A DNA stretch of 64,000 bases from NCBI GenBank assembly GCA_003130815.1, contig QFDA01000004.1, positions 61,001 to 125,000 on the forward strand. The letters are read 5' to 3'. This document shows positions 35,412 through 45,594 of the stretch, in pieces. Origin of the DNA: Bacteroidetes bacterium SCGC AAA795-G10. GTDB lineage: Bacteria > Bacteroidota > Bacteroidia > Flavobacteriales > Flavobacteriaceae. A program made the position numbers and the translations under genes. Each line of letters opens with the position of its first letter. The stretch's first letter is position 1. Below the pieces are notes generated by a model that saw nothing but the letters and a program-made list of their open reading frames with translations, ran no database searches and had not been told where the DNA came from.

Positions 35412-38400
35412 ATGGGCTTACTGAATAGTATAATTAAAACATTTATTGGAGATAAAACAAAAAAAGATCTCAAACAAATAAGTCCATTGGTAGATAAAAT
35501 AAATCAATACCAAAAAGATTTCGAGAGTCTTAACCATGATAAACTTCGAAAAAAAACAGAGGAATTTAAATCTCGATTGTTTGACAAAAACAAAATGCTT
35601 TTTGATAAAGTTGATTTACTTAAAAAAGAGGTAGAAACTATAGATGATCTTGATGAAAAAGAGAATTTGTATAAAGAAATTGATAAATTAAGTGAAAATA
35701 TTCAAGAAAATGCTGATATTTTTCTGAATGAAATACTTCCTGAAGCTTTCGCTGTAATTAAGGAAACTGCCAGAAGATTTGTTAACAATTCCGAAATTAA
35801 AGTAAAAGCAACAACTTATGATCGTCAATTATCCCAATCTAAGTCATACGTTAATTTAACAAATGATTTTTCTATATGGTCTAATTCTTGGGATGCAGCA
35901 GGTAAACCAATCACATGGGACATGGTTCATTATGATGTCCAGTTAATTGGTGGTATTGCTCTTCATCAAGGCAAAATCGCAGAAATGCAAACAGGAGAGG
36001 GAAAAACATTGGTAGCTACATTACCAGTTTATCTTAATGCTCTGACTGGAAAGGGTGTACATCTAGTCACTGTTAATGATTACCTAGCTAAACGTGATAG
36101 TGCTTGGATGGCCCCACTTTTTGAATTTCATGGCTTGAGTGTTGATTGCATTGATAATCACCCTCCTAACAGTCCTGAAAGGCGAAATGCCTATAGAGCA
36201 GATATTACGTACGGCACAAATAATGAATTTGGTTTTGATTACCTAAGAGATAATATGGCTCACACAGTTGAAGACTTAGTTCAACCTAAACATAATTTTG
36301 CAATCGTGGATGAAGTAGATTCTGTATTAATCGATGATGCTAGAACACCTCTTATAATTTCTGGTCCAACACCGCGGGGTGATAGACATGAATTTGATGT
36401 TTTAAAGTCTAAGGTAAACAGCCTAGTCACAAAACAAAGAAACCTACTTAATAATGAACTTGCTGAGGCAAAAAATAAAATAAAATCGGGTGACAATAAT
36501 GAGGGTGGTATTAAACTACTTAGGGTTTTCAGAGGCTTACCCAAGAACAAGGCACTAATAAAATTTTTAAGCGAAGAGGGGGTAAAGCAATTATTACAAA
36601 AAACAGAAAATCATTATATGCAAGATAATAATCGTGAAATGCACATTATCGATGCTGAATTATATTTTGTTATTGATGAGAAGAACAATCAGATTGATCT
36701 TACTGACAAAGGAATAGAGGTTCTCTCTCAAGATAATTCTGATCCAAACTTTTTCATTTTACCTGACATTGGGGCTGAAATTGCAAAGATCGAATCAAAA
36801 GAAAATGATCCCAAAAAAGAGGCAAAATTTAAAGAAGAGTTGTTTAAAGATTTTGACCTTAAAAGTGAACGTATTCACAGTTTAAATCAACTGCTTAAGG
36901 CATATACACTTTTTGAAAAGGATGTTGAGTATGTTGTGATGGACAATAAAGTTAAAATTGTAGATGAGCAAACTGGTAGAATTATGGAGGGTAGAAGATA
37001 TTCAGATGGTCTTCACCAAGCAATTGAGGCAAAAGAGAGTGTTAAAATTGAGGCTGCCACACAAACATATGCAACTATAACTTTACAGAACTATTTCAGA
37101 ATGTATCAAAAACTTTCAGGTATGACAGGTACTGCAATAACTGAAGCTGGAGAATTTTGGGAAATATATAAACTTGATGTTATCGAAATTCCTACAAACA
37201 AACCTATAGCAAGAAAAGATGAAAATGATTTAATCTACAAAAGCAAGCGAGAAAAATATAATGCAGTAATCGAAACTGTGAGCAAACTCACTTCGGATGG
37301 AAGGCCAGTATTAATTGGGACTACATCTGTAGAGATATCAGAATTGTTAAGTAAGATGCTTAACATAAGAAAAATTAAGCATAATGTTTTGAATGCTAAG
37401 CTTCACAAGAAAGAAGCAGAAATAGTTGCTGAGGCAGGAAATCCTGGCATTGTTACAATAGCAACAAATATGGCAGGAAGAGGGACTGATATAAAATTAT
37501 CTCAGAAAGTAAAGAATGCAGGTGGACTAGCGATTATTGGTACTGAACGTCATGATTCACGAAGAGTTGACCGCCAATTAAGAGGTCGTTCTGGTAGACA
37601 GGGGGATACAGGGAGCTCACAATTTTTTGTTTCTTTAGAAGATAACCTAATGCGTCTTTTTGGATCTGAAAGAGTAGCTAAAGTGATGGATCGAATGGGA
37701 CTAGAGGACGGGGAAGTGATTCAACACTCAATGATGACAAAATCTATAGAACGTGCACAAAAAAAAGTAGAAGAAAATAATTTTGGTATTAGAAAGCGTC
37801 TTTTGGAATATGATGATGTTATGAGCTCGCAGAGAGAAGTAATTTATAAAAGACGGAGGCATGCAATTGATGGTTCTCGACTGAAACTTGATATATTGAA
37901 TATGCTTTTTGATACCTGTGAAGAGATTGTTTTAATTAATAAATCGGCTAAAGATTTTAAAAATTTTGAGTTTGAAGTAATTAGTAATTTTTCAATGACT
38001 TCACCTGTAAGTGCGTCTGAATTTGAAGAAATTGACGAGAACGAAATCACAAAAAAACTATATAGTGATTTGCTAAATCACTACAATAATAAATGCCAAG
38101 ACAACGCAAATTCAGCATATCCTGTAATAAAAGAAGTTTTTGAAAGACCTGAAAATAAATTTGAAAGAATTGTTGTCCCCTTTAGTGATGGTGTAAAATC
38201 TTTAAATGTTGTGACTGATTTGAAGAAAGCATATCAAACAAAAGGAAAAAGTTTGATAAATGACTTTGAACGAAATATCACACTAGCAATAATTGACAAC
38301 TCATGGAAAGACCATTTAAGGAAAATGGATGAGCTAAAACAATCTGTCCAATTAGCTGTGCATGAGCAAAAAGATCCATTGTTAATCTACAAATTTGAGG

Positions 38401-38774
38401 CTTTTGAACTTTTCAAAGCTATGATTACTGCATTAAATAAAGAAATTATCTCTTTCCTTATAAAGGGAAGCCTTCCAAACCAAAGTGCATCTACAATTCA
38501 AGAAGCTAAAAGATCAAATAATAAACAAAAGCTAAAAACTTCGAAAGATGATATCCTAAATACTGAGGAAATGGCCCAAAAAGCAAGGTCTGTTGGAGCA
38601 GGAGCAAGTAATTCTCAACAAAGAATTATTGAAACAATTGTTCGTGAAAAACCAAAAATTGGTAGAAACGAAAGAGTGACAATTAAAAATGTAAATACAG
38701 GGGAGACAAAGAGTTTAAAATTTAAACAGGCGGAGCTGATGATAAAAAACGGAGAATGGGTTATTAGTTCATAA
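35412..38774 (+). CDS. secA: Preprotein translocase ATPase SecA (large form)
   Basis: SecA drives secretory proteins through SecYEG. The protein is 1120 residues, longer than the ~900 of E. coli. An extra coiled-coil insertion lies near residues 55-105, and further insertions lie in the first nucleotide-binding domain. Walker A is MQTGEGKT (192-199), the DEAD motif appears as VDEVDSVLIDDARTPL, and NMAGRGTDIKL and RQLRGRSGRQGD mark the second domain. The C-terminus keeps KIGRNE but then lacks the usual cysteine-rich zinc tail and ends with a GETKSLKFKQAE block. Confidence 0.97.
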   Translation: MGLLNSIIKTFIGDKTKKDLKQISPLVDKINQYQKDFESLNHDKLRKKTEEFKSRLFDKNKMLFDKVDLLKKEVETIDDLDEKENLYKEIDKLSENIQENADIFLNEILPEAFAVIKETARRFVNNSEIKVKATTYDRQLSQSKSYVNLTNDFSIWSNSWDAAGKPITWDMVHYDVQLIGGIALHQGKIAEMQTGEGKTLVATLPVYLNALTGKGVHLVTVNDYLAKRDSAWMAPLFEFHGLSVDCIDNHPPNSPERRNAYRADITYGTNNEFGFDYLRDNMAHTVEDLVQPKHNFAIVDEVDSVLIDDARTPLIISGPTPRGDRHEFDVLKSKVNSLVTKQRNLLNNELAEAKNKIKSGDNNEGGIKLLRVFRGLPKNKALIKFLSEEGVKQLLQKTENHYMQDNNREMHIIDAELYFVIDEKNNQIDLTDKGIEVLSQDNSDPNFFILPDIGAEIAKIESKENDPKKEAKFKEELFKDFDLKSERIHSLNQLLKAYTLFEKDVEYVVMDNKVKIVDEQTGRIMEGRRYSDGLHQAIEAKESVKIEAATQTYATITLQNYFRMYQKLSGMTGTAITEAGEFWEIYKLDVIEIPTNKPIARKDENDLIYKSKREKYNAVIETVSKLTSDGRPVLIGTTSVEISELLSKMLNIRKIKHNVLNAKLHKKEAEIVAEAGNPGIVTIATNMAGRGTDIKLSQKVKNAGGLAIIGTERHDSRRVDRQLRGRSGRQGDTGSSQFFVSLEDNLMRLFGSERVAKVMDRMGLEDGEVIQHSMMTKSIERAQKKVEENNFGIRKRLLEYDDVMSSQREVIYKRRRHAIDGSRLKLDILNMLFDTCEEIVLINKSAKDFKNFEFEVISNFSMTSPVSASEFEEIDENEITKKLYSDLLNHYNNKCQDNANSAYPVIKEVFERPENKFERIVVPFSDGVKSLNVVTDLKKAYQTKGKSLINDFERNITLAIIDNSWKDHLRKMDELKQSVQLAVHEQKDPLLIYKFEAFELFKAMITALNKEIISFLIKGSLPNQSASTIQEAKRSNNKQKLKTSKDDILNTEEMAQKARSVGAGASNSQQRIIETIVREKPKIGRNERVTIKNVNTGETKSLKFKQAELMIKNGEWVISS

Positions 38775-38803
38775 TTTATTAATTTTAAGAAAATTAAATA
38801 TGT

Positions 38804-40063
38804 ATGAATGACTATGCGTCGGTTTTGCTGTGGGCGATTCCAGGCTTTCTTATCCTTGTAATTTTTGAAATTCTTTATGGCCACATAACAAAAAAGCAAT
38901 CTTACGTCTTCATGGATACACTTGCGAGTTTAAGCTCAGGTATAACAAATATTTTGAAAGACATACTTGGGCTTGCAGTAATTATAATCTCATACCCCTA
39001 TATACTTGAAAAAATTGCAATTTTTGAAGTCGAAAATAGTTTTTTAACGTATTTCATCGCTTTTATCTGTATTGATCTAGCCTCATATTTTGTTCACTTA
39101 ATTAATCATAAAGTAAATTTTTTTTGGAACCAACATGTTATCCATCATAGCAGTGAAGAATTTAACTTAGCTTGTGCCCTAAGGCAGAGTATTTCAAATC
39201 TTGTTGGTTTTGGAGGTATTTTTTTAATCCCAGCAGCAATCATGGGTGTACCTACAGAAGTAATTTCAACACTTACCCCTATTCATTTATTTGCACAATT
39301 TTGGTATCATACAAAGCACATTGGTAAAATGGGCTTTTTGGAATATATAATTGTAACCCCCTCTCAACACAGAGTTCATCATGCCATAAACCCAATATAC
39401 ATTGATAAAAATTTAGCTGCAATTTTTTGTATTTGGGACCGTGTTTTCGGAACCTTCCAAGAGGAATTAGATAGTGAACCTCCAATTTATGGAACTTTAA
39501 AACCTGTTTCAAGCTGGAACCCCATTTGGATAAATTTTCAACATTTTTTTTTATTGGCAAGAGATGCTTGGTACACTCAAAAATGGAGAGATAAATTTTT
39601 ACTTTGGTTTAAACCTACTGGGTGGCGTCCAAAAGATATGCAAATACGTTTCCCAGTTATGAAACGTAAGTTAAATATTAATGACAAATATTCTCCAAAT
39701 TACAATTGGAAATGGAAAGTAAATGGTTCTCTTCATTTTATAGTCCTTATAACAATTTTAGTTTATTTTCTGTTTTCTTTTAGCAATTTCACACCTGCAT
39801 TTCAGCTCAATTTTGGAATTTTAATTTTTACTACTGTATTTGGCTTCACATCGCTAATGGACCATTACAATTGGGCCCCAAATTTTGAAATCTTTAGAGG
39901 TTTTGCTTTTTTAACTTTGTTTTATCTTATGCAAGGAGAAATTATTCTTCAAACTAACTTCTGGCTATTCAATTTTTTAATTATTTACTTTGTTTTTACA
40001 ATACTTGTGGGTATTTGGGCAAAGTATAATATATCAAACAGAAAACTAGCCTTAACCAAATAG
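38804..40063 (+). CDS. Sterol desaturase / fatty acid hydroxylase family protein
   Basis: This membrane di-iron enzyme of 419 residues has histidine boxes in residues ~100-200: HLINHKVNFFWNQHVIHHSSE and HRVHHAIN (parts HLINH, HVIHH, HRVHH). It oxidises a lipid or sterol-like substrate that cannot be named. After the ~270-residue catalytic part comes a further region with about four hydrophobic helices, an extension often found in Bacteroidota members. It lies 29 bases after secA and overlaps the glycosyltransferase gene by one base. Confidence 0.88.
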   Translation: MNDYASVLLWAIPGFLILVIFEILYGHITKKQSYVFMDTLASLSSGITNILKDILGLAVIIISYPYILEKIAIFEVENSFLTYFIAFICIDLASYFVHLINHKVNFFWNQHVIHHSSEEFNLACALRQSISNLVGFGGIFLIPAAIMGVPTEVISTLTPIHLFAQFWYHTKHIGKMGFLEYIIVTPSQHRVHHAINPIYIDKNLAAIFCIWDRVFGTFQEELDSEPPIYGTLKPVSSWNPIWINFQHFFLLARDAWYTQKWRDKFLLWFKPTGWRPKDMQIRFPVMKRKLNINDKYSPNYNWKWKVNGSLHFIVLITILVYFLFSFSNFTPAFQLNFGILIFTTVFGFTSLMDHYNWAPNFEIFRGFAFLTLFYLMQGEIILQTNFWLFNFLIIYFVFTILVGIWAKYNISNRKLALTK

Positions 40064-41199
40064 TGAAAAAAAATTTGGATTATCTCCTTATTGGTCCTGC
40101 ATATCCATTCCGAGGTGGTATTGCTGAAACACAACATCAACTTGCTATAGCACTTCAAGAAAAAGGGAGAAAAGTCGAATTATTAACATTTAGGAATCTT
40201 TATCCAAAAATTTTATTTCCCGGTAAAACGCAATTTAGTAACGAAATGGTTCCAGAAAATTTAAAAATTACTAGGTTAATGCACGCCTACAATCCATTTT
40301 ATTGGAGAAGAGTTTTAAGATATGTTGAAACTTGTTCTCCTAAGTTTGTTGTTTTCAGATATTATACACCTTTCTTATCAATGTCGTATGGCTGGTTAGC
40401 AAAAAGACTTTCAAAAAAAACTCTAAGAGTTGCTTTAGTTGATAATTGGATTCCTCACGAAAAAAATATGTTTGATAATGGCTTAAATAATTTTTTTGCA
40501 AAACAGATTGATTTTTTTACAACACTATCTGAGTTTGTTGCAAAACAAATAAAAAATCAATACAAAAAACCAATATGGGCAGGTTTTCATCCTATCAATG
40601 AAAATCTTCTTCCTGTAATAAATCAAAATCAAATTCGAAGAAAACTTAATTGGGAGCAATCAACTTATTATGTCTTGTTTTTTGGTTTAATACGGAAATA
40701 TAAGGGTCTTGATCTTTTAATAAAATCCTTTAGTACAAAAATTCTAAAGAATAAAAATATTAAACTTTATGTTGCAGGAGAATGTTATGAAAATCCTAAA
40801 AAATATTTCAAATTAGTTGACAAACTTAAGTTGAGAAAGAGAATTATTCTTGATTTTAACTTTATGGATAAAAAACAAATACAAAATCTGTTTTCTGGAG
40901 CAGATATTATTGCACAAACTTACATAACGGGAACGCAAAGTGGAGTAACTCCAATTGCTTATCATTATAACAAACCCATATTAATATCAAATGTAAATGG
41001 ATTAAAGAATCCAATCATTACAGACAAAACAGGTGAAGTAGTTGAAAATGATCCACAATCTATTGCAAAAGGAATTATTCGTTTATTAGAAAAAAGAAAA
41101 AATATAGAATACACGAATAACATAAAAAAAAATATTACTAAATATAGCTGGACTTCATATGCTTCAATGTGGGATAAATATTTGTCACAAAATAAATAG
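40063..41199 (+). CDS. Glycosyltransferase, GT-B fold (family 4-like)
   Basis: This 378-residue cytosolic GT-B enzyme has an N-terminal acceptor domain with AYPFRGGIAETQHQLA near residue 13. Its C-terminal donor domain shows FFGLIRKYKGLDLLIKSF near residue 208 and a late TQSGVTPIAYHYNKPI block, in which the acidic family-4 E-x7-E is not conserved in its usual form. Donor and acceptor are unknown; cell-surface glycan or lipid glycosylation is plausible. The start is a GTG overlapping the previous stop by one base, so they are probably coupled. Confidence 0.85.
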   Translation: MKKNLDYLLIGPAYPFRGGIAETQHQLAIALQEKGRKVELLTFRNLYPKILFPGKTQFSNEMVPENLKITRLMHAYNPFYWRRVLRYVETCSPKFVVFRYYTPFLSMSYGWLAKRLSKKTLRVALVDNWIPHEKNMFDNGLNNFFAKQIDFFTTLSEFVAKQIKNQYKKPIWAGFHPINENLLPVINQNQIRRKLNWEQSTYYVLFFGLIRKYKGLDLLIKSFSTKILKNKNIKLYVAGECYENPKKYFKLVDKLKLRKRIILDFNFMDKKQIQNLFSGADIIAQTYITGTQSGVTPIAYHYNKPILISNVNGLKNPIITDKTGEVVENDPQSIAKGIIRLLEKRKNIEYTNNIKKNITKYSWTSYASMWDKYLSQNK

Positions 41200-41214
41200 A
41201 CAATCAAATTTAAC

Positions 41215-43377
41215 TTGAATACTGCTAGATTTTTTTTTGGTTTTTTTATGTTTTCAAAATTAATTTTGTCACAAATAAATTTTGAAGATTACAAGATCCT
41301 CATTAAAAAAACAAATGAAAAGATTAAAATTGATGGTATAATTGACGAAGTAACTTGGAAAGAATGTGATATAGGAAAAGATTTTTTTATGATAACTCCA
41401 GTAGACAATCAAAAGGCGTCTCAATTTTCTGAAGCAAGAGTTACATTTGATGATGATTTTTTTTACGTCGCAATAATTTTTTTTAATAATTCAGTAAAAG
41501 GAAAATATGTAGTCGAATCTTTAAAAAGAGACTTTTCATTTAATAAAAATGATAATTTCCTTTTAGCAATAGATCCATTCAATAATCAAACTACTGGTTT
41601 TACGTTTGGTTTAAATGCATATGGTGCACAATGGGATGGAACTATGTATGATGGTCGAAGTGTAGATTTGAATTGGGACACAAAATGGTACTCTAAGGTT
41701 AAATTTGATGAAAAAAAATGGGTTTGTGAAATTGCTATACCTTTCAAATCTATAAGATATGACAAAAATAATTCAGAATGGGGAATAAATTTTAGCCGGC
41801 TTGATTTAAAAGCGAGTGAAAAATCCAGCTGGGCACCTGTTCCACGTCAATTTCCTTCAGTATCATTAGCTTATGCAGGAGCACTAATTTGGGTGGACCC
41901 TCCACCAAAACAGGAAAATAACATTTCCTTGATACCTTATATTGCAAACAATGCTTTTAGAAAAAATGAAAATGTAGAAAGCAATAACTTTAAAATTGGG
42001 GGTGACATAAAATATAATTTGACTTCTGCTTTGAACTTAGACATTACAGTTAATCCTGATTTTTCGCAAGCCGAGGTTGATAGACAGGTAACAAATCTTG
42101 ATCGATTTGAACTTTTTTTCCCTGAAAGAAGACAATTTTTTTTAGAAAATGCAGACCTATTTTCAAATTTTGGATACAAAACTATTCGTCCTTTTTTTTC
42201 AAGGAGAATAGGACTAAATGTACCTATTATTGGAGGTCTAAGATTAAGTGGAAATATTGATAAGAATTGGCGACTAGGTCTTCTAAATCTTCAAACTCAG
42301 TCTGACGAAAACTTAGTTTTAGCTTCTGAAAATTTTGGAGTCTTAACCTTACAGAGAAAAGTTTTAGATAGATCTAACATTAGTTTAATTTTTGTTAACA
42401 AGCAAAAATTTAATTCGAATAGTTCGCCTATCTCTAATACCATATTTAATAGGAATCTCGGGATTGAATACAACTACTTTTCTGAAGATAACTTATGGAA
42501 TGGTAAATTATTATTTTTAAAGTCATTAAGTTCTTTAAAGGAGAATCAAGGAAATGTCTTTGCTTCTCATATAGCTTATCAATCAGTAAGATGGAATTGG
42601 AGAGTCCAACAGGAATATATTTCAGAAGGTTATACAGCAGAAGTCGGTTTTATACCTAGAAAAAATATTTTTAAGCTACATTCAAGAGCTGGACATTTGA
42701 TATACTTAAAAAATGAGAAACCTTTACTCTCGCATGGTCCAAGAATCGAACAAACATTTTTTTTTAATACTAAATGGGATAATAAAGACAGATTAACATC
42801 ACTAAAATATCTCTTTAATTTTAGAAATCGAAGTCGTCTATCAATAGGCTTTCAAAATCAATTCATTCAATTATTATCTGATTTTGATCCTTTAAGAAAT
42901 GGAATATCAATACTTCAAGATGGTACAGAGCATAATTGGAATAGTTTAATTGTTTCTTATGATGGTAAACCGCAAAATAGATTTACCTATTCAGTGGAAG
43001 CAATTAATGGTGGATATTACAACCAAGGAAAAAGAACTGCTTTTCTTGGAGAGTTTGGATATAGATTTCAGCCACTTTTAGACATAAGTTCAGTAGTAAA
43101 TTTTAACCAAATTAATCTCCCGTATCCATGGAATAATAATTCATTTTGGCTTTTCGGACTAAAAGCAAATCTAACATTTACAAATACGATTTTTTTTTCA
43201 AACCTAATACAATACAATGAACAACAAGGTGTTTGGAATTTCAACTCCAGGTTCCAATGGCGCTATAAACCTGCCTCTGATATTTTTTTAGTATTTAATA
43301 GCAATGAAACCAAAATCCCTTTAACTTCAAGGACATGGAGTTTAACACTAAAAATTAATTATTGGTTAAATTTATAA
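41215..43377 (+). CDS. DUF5916 outer-membrane protein with CBM9-like domain
   Basis: This is a 720-residue exported protein. A short signal peptide (FFFGFFMFSKLILSQ) is followed at ~35-215 by a beta-sandwich resembling carbohydrate-binding family 9 (IKIDGIIDEVTWKE; EARVTFDDDFFYVAI). A DUF5916 region then runs to the end, made of repeated amphipathic strands with aromatic girdles and the FFPERRQFFLENADLF signature near 300, as in outer-membrane barrels. The start is a TTG; an ATG eleven codons on would leave too short a signal. Ligand and function are unknown. Confidence 0.87.
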   Translation: MNTARFFFGFFMFSKLILSQINFEDYKILIKKTNEKIKIDGIIDEVTWKECDIGKDFFMITPVDNQKASQFSEARVTFDDDFFYVAIIFFNNSVKGKYVVESLKRDFSFNKNDNFLLAIDPFNNQTTGFTFGLNAYGAQWDGTMYDGRSVDLNWDTKWYSKVKFDEKKWVCEIAIPFKSIRYDKNNSEWGINFSRLDLKASEKSSWAPVPRQFPSVSLAYAGALIWVDPPPKQENNISLIPYIANNAFRKNENVESNNFKIGGDIKYNLTSALNLDITVNPDFSQAEVDRQVTNLDRFELFFPERRQFFLENADLFSNFGYKTIRPFFSRRIGLNVPIIGGLRLSGNIDKNWRLGLLNLQTQSDENLVLASENFGVLTLQRKVLDRSNISLIFVNKQKFNSNSSPISNTIFNRNLGIEYNYFSEDNLWNGKLLFLKSLSSLKENQGNVFASHIAYQSVRWNWRVQQEYISEGYTAEVGFIPRKNIFKLHSRAGHLIYLKNEKPLLSHGPRIEQTFFFNTKWDNKDRLTSLKYLFNFRNRSRLSIGFQNQFIQLLSDFDPLRNGISILQDGTEHNWNSLIVSYDGKPQNRFTYSVEAINGGYYNQGKRTAFLGEFGYRFQPLLDISSVVNFNQINLPYPWNNNSFWLFGLKANLTFTNTIFFSNLIQYNEQQGVWNFNSRFQWRYKPASDIFLVFNSNETKIPLTSRTWSLTLKINYWLNL

Positions 43378-43378
43378 A

Positions 43379-43993
43379 ATGAGTAAAAGTGTAGAACATT
43401 GGAATAATATATATGAAACAAAGGGACCTTCTGAATTAAGCTGGACTGAAGACTATCCATCCTACAGTATAGAATTTATTGAAAGTTTAAGTTTAGATAA
43501 AAGTTTGCCTGTTATCGATATTGGTGGTGGTGATAGTCGTGTTGTTGATTTACTTCTAGAACTAGGGTTTGATAACATTACTGTTTTAGACATATCAGAA
43601 AATGCGCTTAATCGTACAAAACTAAGATTAGGAAAAATTTCAAATAAAATAGATTGGATTTCATGTGATATTTTAAACTTTAAACCAAAAAAAACATATA
43701 ATCTTTGGCATGACAGAGCTTGTTTTCATTTTCTCACTGAACCAAAACATATAGACTATTATAATAATATTGTTAGAAAGAATGTTATAAATCACCTATT
43801 AATTAGTACATTTTCAGATCGTGGTCCACTCAAATGTAGTGGACTTCCAGTTACTCGATATAGTTGTGATACAATAAAAAATAATTTTGAAGATGGCTTC
43901 AAATTAATAGACTGTGAGTATAAAATACATAAAACTCCATTTAACACAGAACAATCTTTTATTTATTCAAGTTTTAAGAGAAAATATAATTGA
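43379..43993 (+). CDS. Class I SAM-dependent methyltransferase
   Basis: This 204-residue soluble methyltransferase begins with VEHWNNIYETKGPSELSW, a block shared by a family of small-molecule methyltransferases. The SAM-binding motif follows (VIDIGGGDSRVVDLLL near residue 44, then VLDISENAL with the acidic residue at the end of strand 2). HDRACFHFL is a further family block. The substrate is unknown. It starts one base after the DUF5916 stop and ends 3 bases before the convergent gapN gene. Confidence 0.87.
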   Translation: MSKSVEHWNNIYETKGPSELSWTEDYPSYSIEFIESLSLDKSLPVIDIGGGDSRVVDLLLELGFDNITVLDISENALNRTKLRLGKISNKIDWISCDILNFKPKKTYNLWHDRACFHFLTEPKHIDYYNNIVRKNVINHLLISTFSDRGPLKCSGLPVTRYSCDTIKNNFEDGFKLIDCEYKIHKTPFNTEQSFIYSSFKRKYN

Positions 43994-43996
43994 ATA

Positions 43997-45577
43997 CTAC
44001 AACAAATAGTCTGTAGAAACAAAGTTTGATTTTTCTGAGTTAAGTAAGCGTTCTAAAATTTCATTATTTGAGGGTGTATCTTTTGAAGCCAAAAAGGTTC
44101 TTATAGAAAAGGAGCGTAAGGCATCGTGAACACTCAAGGTACTCACAGCTGAATTTTTTCTTCCTGTGAAAGGGTAAACATCCGGGCCCCTTTGACATGC
44201 AGAATTAAGATTAACTCGGCAAACTAAATTGGCAAGTGTGTCTACTAGAGGAGCTAGTCTAGATACATCTCTGCCAAACAGACTTACTTGCTGACCGTAT
44301 TCTGAAGCAGCCATAGCATCAAGAGGTTCATCAATTTCTTTATAAGGAATAATTGGAATTACAGGACCAAATTGCTCTTCTTGATAAAGCTTCATATCTT
44401 CAGTGACTGGATATAAAATTGCAGGAAAGGAATAATTTTCAGTTAGTTGACCACCTTTTTTATTTATAACTTTAGCTCCTTTACCAATTGCATCCTTAAT
44501 CAATTCTTGAATATATGACGGTTTTGTAGGTTCTGGTAAAGGTGTCAAAAAAGCATCATCCCAGGGCATTCCTAATTTTAAATTATCAACTGCCTTAGCA
44601 AATTGCTGATTAAATTCATCAACTATAGATTCATGAACATACAATACCTTAAGGGCAGTACATCTTTGGCCATTATAAGACAAAGTTCCGGATATACACT
44701 CTTTAATGGTGTGGTCTAAATCAGCGTCAGGAAGAATGATACCTGGATTTTTAGCTTCTAAACCAAGTACTAATCTCAAACGATTTTTGTTGGGATGTTG
44801 ATCTTGTAATGAGACAGCTGACGAACTATGACCAATTAAGGCTAGAACATCAATTAAACCAGTCTTCATTATTGGAGTAGCAATTTTTCTTCCCCTACCA
44901 AATAATATATTTACAACTCCAGGTGGGAAACTCTCTTGAAATGCTTTTAGTAATGGCGCAATTAACAAAACTCCATGTTTTGCTGGTTTAAAAATAGCTG
45001 TGTTACCCATAATGATTGCAGGAATTAACAAACAAAAGGTCTCATTTAAAGGATAGTTATAAGGACCTAAACAAAGCACAACGCCTAAAGGACCTCTTCT
45101 TATGTGAGCATAAATACCTCCTTCTTTGTCAAACTTTGCTGCTGTTCTATCGAGATCCTTATAAGCTTCAATAGTATCATATATATAGTCAATTGTTCTG
45201 TCGAATTCTTTATATGAGTCGGATTTATTTTTACAAATCTCCCACATTAAAAGCTTTACTACTTCTTCGCGATGAAATTTCATTTTTTCCACAAAGGTTT
45301 CCATACATTTTAGCCGTTCTCCAACTTTCATTGTGGGCCATAAACCTTGACCTCGATTAAAGGCTGTTTTGGCAGCATCTAGAGCTTCCAAAGCAGAATC
45401 AGTTTCCATGTCTGGAATTGTTCCTAGTAATGTGGGTTCGTCATCTGTTCGTATAACAGAAAAAACCTCTGATGTGGCTCCTCTCCATTTTTTTATTTGG
45501 CCATTTACCAGATATTCTTCGCAAGCCAAGGGTTTAATTTTATGTTCGTCTGGTATTTCAGTTACAATATTTTTCAT
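43997..45577 (-). CDS. gapN: NADP-dependent glyceraldehyde-3-phosphate dehydrogenase (GapN-type aldehyde dehydrogenase)
   Basis: GapN oxidises glyceraldehyde 3-phosphate directly to 3-phosphoglycerate and makes NADPH. The protein resembles GapN in its active-site segment [12 protein letters not shown] (Cys306), the GPYNYPLN oxyanion region (Asn174) and the late [20 protein letters not shown] block ([18 protein letters not shown]). The usual LELGGK motif carrying the general base reads LGLEAKN here, so the glutamate is shifted. I chose the ATG five codons after a TTG. It lies 17 bases after ilvA at the end of the ilv operon. Confidence 0.85.
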   Translation of the reverse strand: MKNIVTEIPDEHKIKPLACEEYLVNGQIKKWRGATSEVFSVIRTDDEPTLLGTIPDMETDSALEALDAAKTAFNRGQGLWPTMKVGERLKCMETFVEKMKFHREEVVKLLMWEICKNKSDSYKEFDRTIDYIYDTIEAYKDLDRTAAKFDKEGGIYAHIRRGPLGVVLCLGPYNYPLNETFCLLIPAIIMGNTAIFKPAKHGVLLIAPLLKAFQESFPPGVVNILFGRGRKIATPIMKTGLIDVLALIGHSSSAVSLQDQHPNKNRLRLVLGLEAKNPGIILPDADLDHTIKECISGTLSYNGQRCTALKVLYVHESIVDEFNQQFAKAVDNLKLGMPWDDAFLTPLPEPTKPSYIQELIKDAIGKGAKVINKKGGQLTENYSFPAILYPVTEDMKLYQEEQFGPVIPIIPYKEIDEPLDAMAASEYGQQVSLFGRDVSRLAPLVDTLANLVCRVNLNSACQRGPDVYPFTGRKNSAVSTLSVHDALRSFSIRTFLASKDTPSNNEILERLLNSEKSNFVSTDYLL

Positions 45578-45594
45578 TTTCTTTTTTTGCAATT

